NCBI RefSeq assembly: GCF_003057965.1
Contig: NZ_CP020921.1
Location: 112,100-176,099, forward strand
DNA length: 64,000 nt
From: Thermodesulfobium acidiphilum
GTDB taxonomy: Bacteria; Thermodesulfobiota; Thermodesulfobiia; Thermodesulfobiales; Thermodesulfobiaceae
Direction: 5' to 3'
The position numbers and the translations under genes are program-made. Of the stretch, positions 15,644 through 24,494 are shown one piece after another (position 1 is the first letter of the stretch; each line of letters opens with the position of its first letter). A model generated the notes under the pieces. That model did not search any database, was not told the origin of the DNA, and saw nothing but the letters and a program-made list of their open reading frames with translations.

Positions 15644-17098
15644 TTACTTTATAATTTTATATATTTTTAAAAGTTTATTTGTATTAACAAACAAAACTCT
15701 ATCCTTTTCAGCGCTGTCCAATAAAGCCTCTAATTGTTTTTTGCCTAAATATGAATGGAAGAAAAATGAAACCACCCCTCTTGAAAAGGCTCTATGTTTC
15801 TTAAGTTCATTATAAACTGTTTTTTGGGTGAAGTTATATCCATCATACCCAAAGTCTTCTGGTATCCAGTAAAGCCCCATATAAGTAGAGGGATATATTA
15901 ACATTTGGTGAACTATTAATGGATTGTTGAATTGAATTTCATCTACCAGAAGAACTCTTTCGTAAATCGTTTTTATACCCTCGTCTTTGAGCGCTTTATA
16001 GAGAATAGGAGGTGCCATATAATGAGGGGTTTCCCATCCGTCAATTTTAAGTCCTGCTTTCTCTATTATACTTTTAGCTTCTCTAATTCTATTTTCGAGC
16101 TGTTCAAGCGTAATTCTCTCTGGAAATGGTTTTTGGGTTCTAGGATTGAAAAATTCGTATCCTACAGCAGTTACTCCAGAAAATTGGTGTGTGAGACCAT
16201 GAATAAATATCTGGGCACCATGAGATTGAGCGTTCTTTAAAATTTCTATGAGTTTTGGATCGTCAGTTAGTTTTATGTTAATTTTTTTTGCTGGGTTTAC
16301 AAATATTGGTATTACGCCAATAGAAAAATGAATCTCCCTTTTTTCAAGAAGTTCTATTACTGCTTCTAACTTTTTAATATCATACATTGGATGAATATCT
16401 TCTAATCTGATGAGCCCTAAGGGTCTTGGCTCTTCTGAAACTCCCAGAAATCTCGCTAGAGCGTCACAAAGCGCCATATATCTTTTTCTATCAGGCCCTA
16501 AAAAAGGATGAGAAGTCATAAAGAATAGATTCTTTGATCTTAAAAGTATAGGTGCTACAGAACCCAAATTGTTTTCTGCTGCAATCATAACTTCAGATTC
16601 CTCTGGATTTATGGATGTTACGAAAAAAGGCTGCGTCTTAAAAACGAAACCTCTATATAAAACTTTGTCGAAATCAGATTTATTCTTTGAATATCGAAAT
16701 CCTACTTTGTTTTTTCCGTAGCCCTTAAGTAGAACTTCTTCATTTGAACCGATCCACCATGTAATTTCTTTGCCCGACTTTGCTCTCCAGACAATTGGTT
16801 CTGGTACAAACTGCATCGCCCTTGTACCCTCGTAAAAGAGCATTTCAGGATCTTTTGCTACATAAGGTGAATTTATACTAAATCTTTCTGCTTTGATATT
16901 TCTAACGCCTAACAAGTTTTCAATCCATCTGGATTGCATCTGGCCTATACTCGAATACCAAACCCTCTTTTGATCACAAAATATCAAAGCTTTTATATTT
17001 TTGTTTGTATCAAAATGAATATACGCGATCGATATCGATAATATTAATAAAAAAGTGCCCAGCAGTTTATCTAACGATAAATACTGAGCATTTTGCAT
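15644..17098 (-). CDS. Membrane-anchored DUF2334 (polysaccharide-deacetylase-like) protein
   Basis: The protein has 484 residues. Residues 9-26 form an N-terminal membrane anchor or uncleaved signal. A region of unknown fold follows (about 40-215), then a DUF2334 domain of the NodB-like deacetylase superfamily (about 220-484) with LIRLEDIHPMYD, FSIGVIPIF, HGLTHQF and WETPHY. These are the Asp, His and substrate-loop positions of that superfamily. It probably acts outside the cytoplasm on a surface polysaccharide, which is inferred. Its 5' end overlaps the UspA gene by 32 nt, and no Shine-Dalgarno is evident before ATG 17098, so it depends on coupling. Confidence 0.72.
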   Translation of the reverse strand: MQNAQYLSLDKLLGTFLLILSISIAYIHFDTNKNIKALIFCDQKRVWYSSIGQMQSRWIENLLGVRNIKAERFSINSPYVAKDPEMLFYEGTRAMQFVPEPIVWRAKSGKEITWWIGSNEEVLLKGYGKNKVGFRYSKNKSDFDKVLYRGFVFKTQPFFVTSINPEESEVMIAAENNLGSVAPILLRSKNLFFMTSHPFLGPDRKRYMALCDALARFLGVSEEPRPLGLIRLEDIHPMYDIKKLEAVIELLEKREIHFSIGVIPIFVNPAKKINIKLTDDPKLIEILKNAQSHGAQIFIHGLTHQFSGVTAVGYEFFNPRTQKPFPERITLEQLENRIREAKSIIEKAGLKIDGWETPHYMAPPILYKALKDEGIKTIYERVLLVDEIQFNNPLIVHQMLIYPSTYMGLYWIPEDFGYDGYNFTQKTVYNELKKHRAFSRGVVSFFFHSYLGKKQLEALLDSAEKDRVLFVNTNKLLKIYKIIK

Positions 17099-17504
17099 GA
17101 TGGCTGATCTTATCCGATACGCTCCCCATTAAAAATCCTTCAAATTCATTTAACCCTCTGCTGCCCAGGACTACGAGATCAAAGTTTTCACTTTTTATTC
17201 TTTCAAGGATCATGTTTGCAGCATTTGCTATGTCCATAAATATAGAAATGTCTTTTATTCCATTATTCTCTAGATATTTTCTGGCGTCTTCGATTATTTT
17301 TTTACCATTTTTTTCAAGATCTTCTATCATTTGCGGCATAAAAGCTACTTCTGCTCCCATCAGATCTGGAAGCATAGGCGGCATACATATAGCATGGCAG
17401 ATTTCAACTGAGCTATCAAAGGCTTTTGCAAGAGCAATTGTGGTGTCAAGGACCTTTTGGGTATGTACTGAACCGTCAATTGCAGCAAGAATTTTTTTAT
17501 ACAT
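17067..17504 (-). CDS. Universal stress protein, UspA family
   Basis: This 145-residue single-domain UspA protein begins MYKKILAAIDGS. The C-terminal ATP-binding signature G-2x-G-9x-G(S) is visible in GSRGLNEFEGFLMGSVS. The open frame continues upstream for 30 residues, but that extension is only a frame-shifted reading of the His-rich tail of the preceding gene. The ATG at 17504, 4 nt after that gene's stop, is the natural start. It is placed between the His-tail protein and the DUF2334 gene, apparently in one operon, which suggests a stress- or metal-linked role. Confidence 0.88.
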   Translation of the reverse strand: MYKKILAAIDGSVHTQKVLDTTIALAKAFDSSVEICHAICMPPMLPDLMGAEVAFMPQMIEDLEKNGKKIIEDARKYLENNGIKDISIFMDIANAANMILERIKSENFDLVVLGSRGLNEFEGFLMGSVSDKISHHAKCSVFIVR

Positions 17505-17508
17505 TGCC

Positions 17509-17832
17509 CTATTCGTGAACGTGTTCATGTGGGTGGGTATGTGGATGAGTGTGAACGCTTCCATCGCTATGAACGTGTTCATGAGTATGAACATTTTCTA
17601 CGGTAAAGGTGCCTTCCTGATATAAACTTTCCTGTGCCCTTTCCAGCGCTGCTGTTACTAATTTTAGATGCTCAACTGCTTCATCCAGGCCCTTTTCCAT
17701 ACCATCAAAACCAAGCATACTTCCCATCATCTGCCAGCGAGCTATCTCTTCTCTAAGAAGTTGCACCCTATTTATCAGGTGTTTGCCTTCAATCTTCATT
17801 ACTGTCATATAGGACTCATTATTCGAACACAT
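17509..17832 (-). CDS. Small protein with extreme His-rich C-terminal tail
   Basis: I do not recognise the family. The 107-residue protein has a helical body (about 10-72) containing ARWQMMGSMLGFDGM, then a tail in which 11 of the last 27 residues are His in an alternating HxH pattern (VHTHEHVH, HTHPHTHPHEHVHE). Such tails bind Ni, Zn, Cu or Co in known chaperones such as HypB, SlyD and UreE, so metal storage, delivery or sensing is plausible but inferred. A strong AAGGAGG lies 6 nt before ATG 17832. It leads an operon with UspA. Confidence 0.75.
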   Translation of the reverse strand: MCSNNESYMTVMKIEGKHLINRVQLLREEIARWQMMGSMLGFDGMEKGLDEAVEHLKLVTAALERAQESLYQEGTFTVENVHTHEHVHSDGSVHTHPHTHPHEHVHE

Positions 17833-17919
17833 AATAAACCTCCTTAAATAATTTTAATTAATAGTATAACAAAATTTAACTGGAAAATCTCATTCTAGTT
17901 CGATTGATAAAGTTATTTC

Positions 17920-18267
17920 TTATGCCTTTATATATTGATACCCTGCTTTAGATAGATTTACCATTTCTACAATGCCTGATGGGACTATTTTTACGAATTC
18001 AAGTACGTTATCTAAAGGAGTGTGTGTTTCTCTCAGTGCGTTTTGTGAAACCATAAACTTTACTCCTTTTTTGTGTAGGTTAATCATTTCATCTTTTAGA
18101 GAATTTTCTCTATCCTTTGTAAATAGCTTGACTCCATCGCCGTTTGCAATAAATACAATCTGTACTCCATCATCCTTATAAGTTTCCAACAAATTTTTTG
18201 CGCTGAAGAATGCCTTGGAAAGCTTAACGCTATCGTCAGTATCAATGTGTATTACTACGCTGTTCAT
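17920..18267 (-). CDS. DsrE/DsrF-like family protein
   Basis: This 115-residue protein has the small alpha/beta fold of the DsrE/F/TusBCD sulfur-relay family: SVVIHIDTDDSVKLSKAF at the N-terminus, VQIVFIANGDGVKLF in the middle, and FMVSQNALRE where sulfur-carrying members have Cys-x-Asn-Ala. Here the Cys is Ser/Val (VSQNA), so persulfide transfer through that position is unlikely. Relatives lacking the cysteine are common and of unknown role. An AGGGGG precedes the ATG at 18267. It lies just downstream of porin B's terminator on the same strand. Confidence 0.75.
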   Translation of the reverse strand: MNSVVIHIDTDDSVKLSKAFFSAKNLLETYKDDGVQIVFIANGDGVKLFTKDRENSLKDEMINLHKKGVKFMVSQNALRETHTPLDNVLEFVKIVPSGIVEMVNLSKAGYQYIKA

Positions 18268-18350
18268 AAATATTTACCCCCTTATTATATAAGTTATTTT
18301 TATTATACAATAAAACAGAATTTTGAGTATAGATAAAGCTTTTTAAAAGC

Positions 18351-18377
18351 AAAAAAACCCCCGATTTCTCGGGGGTT
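18351..18377 (-). terminator. Rho-independent terminator of porin B
   Basis: Read on minus: AACCCCCGA, a GAAA loop, TCGGGGGTT, then seven Ts (18357-18351). It is identical in stem and loop to the terminator at 9988-10013. Confidence 0.93.
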
Positions 18378-18390
18378 AAAAAAAGCTTTT

Positions 18391-19998
18391 TTAAAACTTT
18401 ACGTCCATCTGGATGTAGTATCTTTGATCCTTGTCAATCTGATCTGGGTTAAAGGTATAGTAATAGCCGTTAATGGTGTTATATGGCTTCTTGCCCTTCC
18501 AGTAGTCATAGTTAAGGGTAAGAGATGCGTTCTTTGCGACCGGGAGCGTGTAGTATACGTTGTAGTAGTCCTTATACTCTGTGGAACCCATTGTGTTAAG
18601 TATGAATGGGTTAAACCACTTGTTGTCGCCAAACCAGAAGTCTCCTGTAAGTGCGCCAACTGGAAGAGGAATGGTAGCTCCAACTCTCCATGCGCCGCCA
18701 TTTAAAGAATGGGTGCCACTAAGATCTGGTGCACCAGTAGCTCCAACTCCTGGCATATCTGTAGATGTGCCATTGTAACCTGCCCACATATCTACGTTGT
18801 AGATATTCCAATTACCTATGACTGCCCACCAATCATACTTGCCATAAATGCCGCTTGGTCCAGTTGTAACGTTATTATTATCGAGTGCGCCAAAATATGT
18901 TAGCTTGTCAGCATAACCATAGTCTGCTTCCAAACCAAAGTTATTAAAGAGCTTTGTCTTCAAATTTAGAACGTATACATCCTTGTCTTTGAAGCCATTT
19001 GCCTCTTGCGAAGAGGTAACCAAGCCTGCGTCAAAGAGCTTTACCCATGCTGCTGAAACTGATGTTGATGGAAGCATATTGCTAAGGTCAAATACTACAA
19101 GGCCGCCTTCTGTGCCTGTGTCCATAAACAAGTTGTTGTAATATGCTCCAGTATCCATGGTAGGAAGTCTGCCGAGAACGAATGTTACAGGATATGGGTT
19201 AAGAGTCCATGTGATGTAGGATCTCTCTACATAAAGAGTATTGCTATCATCATTGTAACCGGTAAGGGATGCATAAAGTGGGTTTGCATTGTTTCGTCCA
19301 TTGCTGTTTACTCCTGCATTCTTCTCCATAGTAAGTCTTGCATTGAAGCTGATGTTGTCAGCAACTGGCGCTGCAACGTTTAGTCTGATTCTGTAACGCA
19401 TAAAGGTATCGTTCTTTTGATCTGCTGGTGCGGGATACTGAGTGCTGATTGCTTCTCCATATACTCCAGGTGCGTAAGTATAAGTATTACCATTCAAAGT
19501 CGCTGTTCCACCACCTGAAAACAATGGCGCAACTATTGTTCCACCTGTAGGTAGTGCATAAAACGTTGCCTTTTCGCTTCCGAGTCTAAATCTTGCGTCT
19601 CCTGTGAAGTTCACAGTGTCAAGAGCTGCCTTTTTCTCGAGCGCTGCAACTCTGACGTTTAAAGATGCGAGTTCTGACTTAAACTCTTCTGCTAACTTCA
19701 TAAGCGTTGCGATGTCGTTAGCGTTAAGCTGGATCTTTTGATCCTGTGCGTTTTGACCCTTTTCATACATATCAAGCATTCTTGCAACTACCATTGCCAT
19801 CTCATAACGGGTGGCAAGTCTGTCGCCTCTAAATGTTCCATCGCCATAACCAATGACCAATCCCTTTGCTGCTAAATCTTGCACTGCCTTGTATGCCCAA
19901 GAATTAGCTGGTACATCTGAGAATGGTCCTGCCATAGCGGGAACTGCAAGGGCAACGAGAAGAGATGCTACTACAAAAAACATAGCGAATTTTTTCAT
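18391..19998 (-). CDS. SLH-domain outer-membrane porin, copy B
   Basis: This 535-residue twin of the porin at 8397-9974 has the same signal peptide, SLH domain, helical linker, beta-barrel domain and C-terminal QMDVKF. The first ~135 residues differ by a single visible change (QKIQLN instead of QKIELN). Thereafter long identical stretches alternate with blocks of different sequence and length: about 139-190 (a TATLNGNTYTYAPGVYGE-type insert), 228-242, 274-288, 392-402 and 430-446. Silent positions are also conserved between blocks, which points to recent duplication or ongoing gene conversion. The leader contains an extra out-of-frame ATG (20006-20004) whose frame stops on the real start. Confidence 0.9.
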   Translation of the reverse strand: MKKFAMFFVVASLLVALAVPAMAGPFSDVPANSWAYKAVQDLAAKGLVIGYGDGTFRGDRLATRYEMAMVVARMLDMYEKGQNAQDQKIQLNANDIATLMKLAEEFKSELASLNVRVAALEKKAALDTVNFTGDARFRLGSEKATFYALPTGGTIVAPLFSGGGTATLNGNTYTYAPGVYGEAISTQYPAPADQKNDTFMRYRIRLNVAAPVADNISFNARLTMEKNAGVNSNGRNNANPLYASLTGYNDDSNTLYVERSYITWTLNPYPVTFVLGRLPTMDTGAYYNNLFMDTGTEGGLVVFDLSNMLPSTSVSAAWVKLFDAGLVTSSQEANGFKDKDVYVLNLKTKLFNNFGLEADYGYADKLTYFGALDNNNVTTGPSGIYGKYDWWAVIGNWNIYNVDMWAGYNGTSTDMPGVGATGAPDLSGTHSLNGGAWRVGATIPLPVGALTGDFWFGDNKWFNPFILNTMGSTEYKDYYNVYYTLPVAKNASLTLNYDYWKGKKPYNTINGYYYTFNPDQIDKDQRYYIQMDVKF

Positions 19999-20206
19999 CT
20001 TTGCATTTCCCCCTTTAGGAAAGTTTAGTTTTTTTGTTTCATATATTAGCCTTCTTACAGAATCATTTCTTGCTTTCGGGGGATTTCACCTCCTTCTTTC
20101 GCAGATTGAAATCATCTGTAAAAGGCTCTTTGAAGGCTTTTAAAAAAGCCTTTCAAAGCTTTGGGAGAAGCGAAACGCTATTTAGTTGTCAAAGTTGAAA
20201 AACTAT
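19999..20206 (-). promoter_or_regulatory. Conserved 5' leader of porin B
   Basis: It carries the same hairpin and remote AAGGAGGTGA (minus, 20095-20086) as copy A. The main change lies next to the start: GAAATGCAAAG replaces GATTTTGAAAG, creating a four-codon out-of-frame ATG...TGA that overlaps the true ATG. Confidence 0.6.
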
Positions 20207-20240
20207 TTCAGCAATATATTTAATTTAATTATATTTAAAT

Positions 20241-20269
20241 AGTGTATATATAATAATTTATTTTGTCAA
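20241..20269 (-). promoter_or_regulatory. Likely promoter of SLH porin copy B
   Basis: On minus, a perfect TTGACA (20269-20264), a 17-nt spacer and TACACT (20246-20241, 4 of 6). It lies outside the duplicated region and differs from the copy A promoter. Confidence 0.6.
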
Positions 20270-20356
20270 GTTTTAATCGCCGGTGCCATAGAGATTCTTC
20301 AAAAATTATTTTAAAGATTATTTGTATCAAGTTTTAATATAAATTTAGTCTTTAAT

Positions 20357-20365
20357 TGATATAAT
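20357..20365 (+). promoter_or_regulatory. Extended -10 promoter of the 43-residue membrane protein
   Basis: TGATATAAT is a perfect extended -10 (TGnTATAAT). Transcription about 7 nt downstream would begin at the A of the ATG at 20372, giving a leaderless message. No convincing -35 is seen, which extended -10 promoters do not need. Confidence 0.55.
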
Positions 20366-20371
20366 CACTTT

Positions 20372-20503
20372 ATGTCTAAAAATTACAAAGTAAAAGCTTT
20401 GAATTCTATAAAGATTGCTTCTAATGTTTTTCGTATAGCACTAGCTCTATTTTTTCTCTATATTATCTTTTCTCAAGGATCAAAAAAGCAACCTAACCGT
20501 TAA
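20372..20503 (+). CDS. Small membrane protein (43 residues), probably leaderless
   Basis: The frame encodes MSKNYKVKALNSIKIASN, then a hydrophobic helix (VFRIALALFFLYIIF, about residues 19-33), then a short polar tail ending KKQPNR. This is the look of a single-pass small membrane protein with a basic N-terminus. There is no Shine-Dalgarno, but an optimal extended -10 lies 6 nt before the ATG. It occupies the only long gap between porin B and the HNH gene. No family is recognised. The coding call rests on composition and promoter geometry alone. Confidence 0.5.
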   Translation: MSKNYKVKALNSIKIASNVFRIALALFFLYIIFSQGSKKQPNR

Positions 20504-20533
20504 CCTAATGTTAACACTTCAGTGTGTTATAAT
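20500..20533 (+). promoter_or_regulatory. Promoter of the HNH gene with two Pho-box-like repeats
   Basis: TTAAC at 20500 and again at 20511 (11-bp spacing) is followed after 12 nt by an extended -10, TGTTATAAT (20525-20533). The same 11-bp TTAAC array precedes pstS, where four copies occur. No -35 hexamer is visible, as expected for an activator-dependent promoter. Confidence 0.45.
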
Positions 20534-20589
20534 CATTAAAGCTGTATTAGAGTTACATTAGACTTTTAAACAACTTTAAGGGGTGAACA

Positions 20590-21123
20590 ATTTTCCTTAC
20601 TAAAAAGGGGCTTTCTGATGAAAAGGTTTTGGTATTAAATTCTTCGTTTTATCCTCTAGGAGTTAGCTCCTGGAGGAAGGGGGTGTTACTTGTTTGGAAG
20701 AAAAAAGCAGAAGTTATCGAATACAATGGTCACTTTTTAAGAGAAGATATAAGGCTTCCATGTGTGATAAAGCTCGATAGAAATATATTTTTGCCGCACA
20801 AAGACGTAGCACTAACGAGAAGAAATATAATTGCAAGGGATCAAAATACGTGTCAATACTGTGGCAAAAAGTCCTCGAATCTTACAGTAGATCACGTAAT
20901 ACCAAAATCTAGAGGAGGAGAACTTTCCTGGGAAAACGTAGTGGCTGCCTGTCAGGCATGTAATCTAAAAAAGGGTAACAGAACACCTGAAGAGGCTAAT
21001 ATGAAGCTTCTAAGACCCCCAAAAAAGCCAAAAATTCCGTCAAATCTCCTTGATATTGTTAGATTTGCAAAAAGCCAGTATCATGAATGGATAAAATATA
21101 TACCTAAGAAATATTTCTCATAG
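20590..21123 (+). CDS. HNH endonuclease family protein
   Basis: This protein of about 177 residues has an N-terminal VLVLNSSFYPLGVSSWRKG segment, found in a widespread family of stand-alone HNH proteins, and a C-terminal HNH/McrA-type zinc finger nuclease: CQYCG, VDHVIPKSRGG, WENVVAACQACN, KGNRTPEEA. The DH and N residues of the ββα-metal site and both CxxC pairs are present. Standard starts would be TTG 20629, which has no well-spaced ribosome site. AAGGGG (20578-20583) lies 6 nt before an in-frame ATT at 20590, just after an in-frame stop, so I favour ATT. The function in the cell is unknown. Confidence 0.82.
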   Translation: MFLTKKGLSDEKVLVLNSSFYPLGVSSWRKGVLLVWKKKAEVIEYNGHFLREDIRLPCVIKLDRNIFLPHKDVALTRRNIIARDQNTCQYCGKKSSNLTVDHVIPKSRGGELSWENVVAACQACNLKKGNRTPEEANMKLLRPPKKPKIPSNLLDIVRFAKSQYHEWIKYIPKKYFS

Positions 21124-21573
21124 TTACCAATTTTCTATCTGTCTTAGTGCCTCGTATAAAACTATTGCTACGCTATTAGCAAGATTTAGAGATCTTGCCT
21201 GTTTTTTCATCGGAATATAGTAAGTTTTTTCTTCAAATTCTTGAAGTATTTTTTCATCTAAACCACTGCTTTCCTTGCCAAATATCAGGATACTTTCCTT
21301 AGAATAACGTCCTTTTGTATAAACATTTTTTCCAGAAGGAGTAAAAAGAAAGATATTTTTTAGGTCAAAATCATCTCTTGCTTCGTCAAAAGTTGGGTAA
21401 AATGTAAAATCAAGATATTTCCAGTAATCCATTCCGGCTCTTTTTAACCTCTTGTCGTTTAGTATAAAGCCTGTGGGTCCTACTATGACTAATGAAACTC
21501 CTGCAGCTACACACAATCTGCCTATGTTACCTGTATTTTGTGGAATTTCAGGTTCAACCAATACAACTTTCAT
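21124..21573 (-). CDS. trmL: tRNA (cytidine(34)-2'-O)-methyltransferase TrmL
   Basis: TrmL is a SPOUT-fold methyltransferase that modifies the wobble base of tRNA-Leu. It begins MKVVLVEPEIPQNTGNIGRL, the hallmark N-terminus. The knot region has LIFGKESSGL and the SAM-binding IPMKKQARSLNLANSVAI. The 149-residue length is typical. The frame extends 14 codons upstream, but the ATG at 21573 matches the family start and follows AAGGAG. It converges on the HNH gene with a 0-nt gap. Confidence 0.92.
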   Translation of the reverse strand: MKVVLVEPEIPQNTGNIGRLCVAAGVSLVIVGPTGFILNDKRLKRAGMDYWKYLDFTFYPTFDEARDDFDLKNIFLFTPSGKNVYTKGRYSKESILIFGKESSGLDEKILQEFEEKTYYIPMKKQARSLNLANSVAIVLYEALRQIENW

Positions 21574-21624
21574 TTCGTTACTAACTCCTTGTATTTTTCG
21601 TTTTTGATTATTCACAGTATTCTA

Positions 21625-23313
<1,689 letters not shown>

Positions 23314-23399
23314 GATGGTAAATTTAGTGATAGTTATTTTTTATTGAGATATTGTGTCTGTTTTCATCAAGCACACTATTGTGTTAGAAAGGGGCTTAT

Positions 23400-24473
23400 A
23401 TGAAATTTTTAAATATAAAGGTCATTGTGCCTGCTATTTTGATTTTTCTTGTTATAGGCGGCTTAATATGGCACTTTTCGCACAGAGCTGAGCACCTATC
23501 CTTTGTTCAAGTTGATAAACAAAATACCGATAACATTACAAACCAAATAAGGTCAAAGTTAACAGGTGATGTTCTTGACGTAAAGTCTGCTTCTGATGGA
23601 TTTATAACAGGAGCATGGATAGCCTTGAAAGTGAATCCACAGAGCGATGCTTCATTTGAGTCAGAATCAAAAGAGATATTTTCTTCTTTGTTTTCTATTC
23701 CAGGGCTTGATTTTGTAGAGATAAGCTTTATAGAAAGGCCTGCTATTCATAAGTATGGTTATGGTGAAATATTTACTGCGCTTTCCACGCATAATGCTTT
23801 TAAGAATAACGTTCCTCTTGAAGACTGCGGTTATTTTTGGTCCTGGAACAATGGCAAGCCTTATTACAATGGTAAGGATCCCTTTAATAAGGTTGAGCAG
23901 GCACTCCCTATAAAACAGGGTGAGAAAAGGATATTTTTGACGTTTGACGATGGGCCGTTTCCCTTGTATTCGCTTTTGCTTGCTGATTTGATAAGACATT
24001 ACGGTCATGCTACGTTTTTTTTGGTTGGCAAGATGCTTGAAGTAAGACCGTATATAGGGAAGATCTTGCAGGATTGGGGTATTGAAATTGGATATCATTC
24101 AGAAGATCACTATAACTTTAATAAATTAGATAACGCTATGGCAAAGGATGAAATTACTCTTGAAACCGCTACCTTTAAAGCTGCAGGCTTGGATTTGTCT
24201 AAAATCAAGTGGTTTAGACCTCCTGGTGGAGATCTTGACAGTCAGAAGGAGAATCTTGTGAAAGATCTGGGACTAAAAGTAGCGTGGTGGAATGTGAACA
24301 CGGCAGATTACAAAAAAGAAACTACCAGAGAACAAATAGCAAGTTCATACCTTTCTGGTTTGAAGGATGGGAATGTGTTTCTTGGGCATCAAGGTCTCTT
24401 AAAGACTATCCAGGCCCTTGAAGTAGTTTTGCCAATTATGAAATCAAAAGGCTATAGTTTTGAAAGTTTATGA
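23400..24473 (+). CDS. Membrane-anchored polysaccharide deacetylase
   Basis: The protein has 357 residues with an N-terminal membrane anchor (about 5-26) and an extracytoplasmic C-terminal NodB domain (about 175-357). The catalytic motifs are complete: TFDDGP (motif 1), HSEDH (motif 2, the His pair that binds zinc), RPPGG (motif 3), WWNVNTADY (motif 4) and GHQG-type motif 5. It should deacetylate N-acetylated sugars of peptidoglycan or a surface glycan. GAAAGGGG precedes the ATG. An ACAC/GTGT mini-hairpin lies upstream. The following glmM gene supplies amino-sugar precursors for the same polymers. Confidence 0.86.
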   Translation: MKFLNIKVIVPAILIFLVIGGLIWHFSHRAEHLSFVQVDKQNTDNITNQIRSKLTGDVLDVKSASDGFITGAWIALKVNPQSDASFESESKEIFSSLFSIPGLDFVEISFIERPAIHKYGYGEIFTALSTHNAFKNNVPLEDCGYFWSWNNGKPYYNGKDPFNKVEQALPIKQGEKRIFLTFDDGPFPLYSLLLADLIRHYGHATFFLVGKMLEVRPYIGKILQDWGIEIGYHSEDHYNFNKLDNAMAKDEITLETATFKAAGLDLSKIKWFRPPGGDLDSQKENLVKDLGLKVAWWNVNTADYKKETTREQIASSYLSGLKDGNVFLGHQGLLKTIQALEVVLPIMKSKGYSFESL

Positions 24474-24494
24474 AAATTTTTAGGAGGATTTGAT

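Larger units (their letters stand above)
18351..20206 (-). repeat. Right arm of the inverted duplication (SLH porin copy B)
   Basis: The minus strand of this segment matches 8189-10013 on +, including leader, gene and terminator. The matching stops at 20206, just downstream of a distinct promoter. Its length of 1856 bp against 1825 bp reflects longer variable blocks in copy B. Confidence 0.92.
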
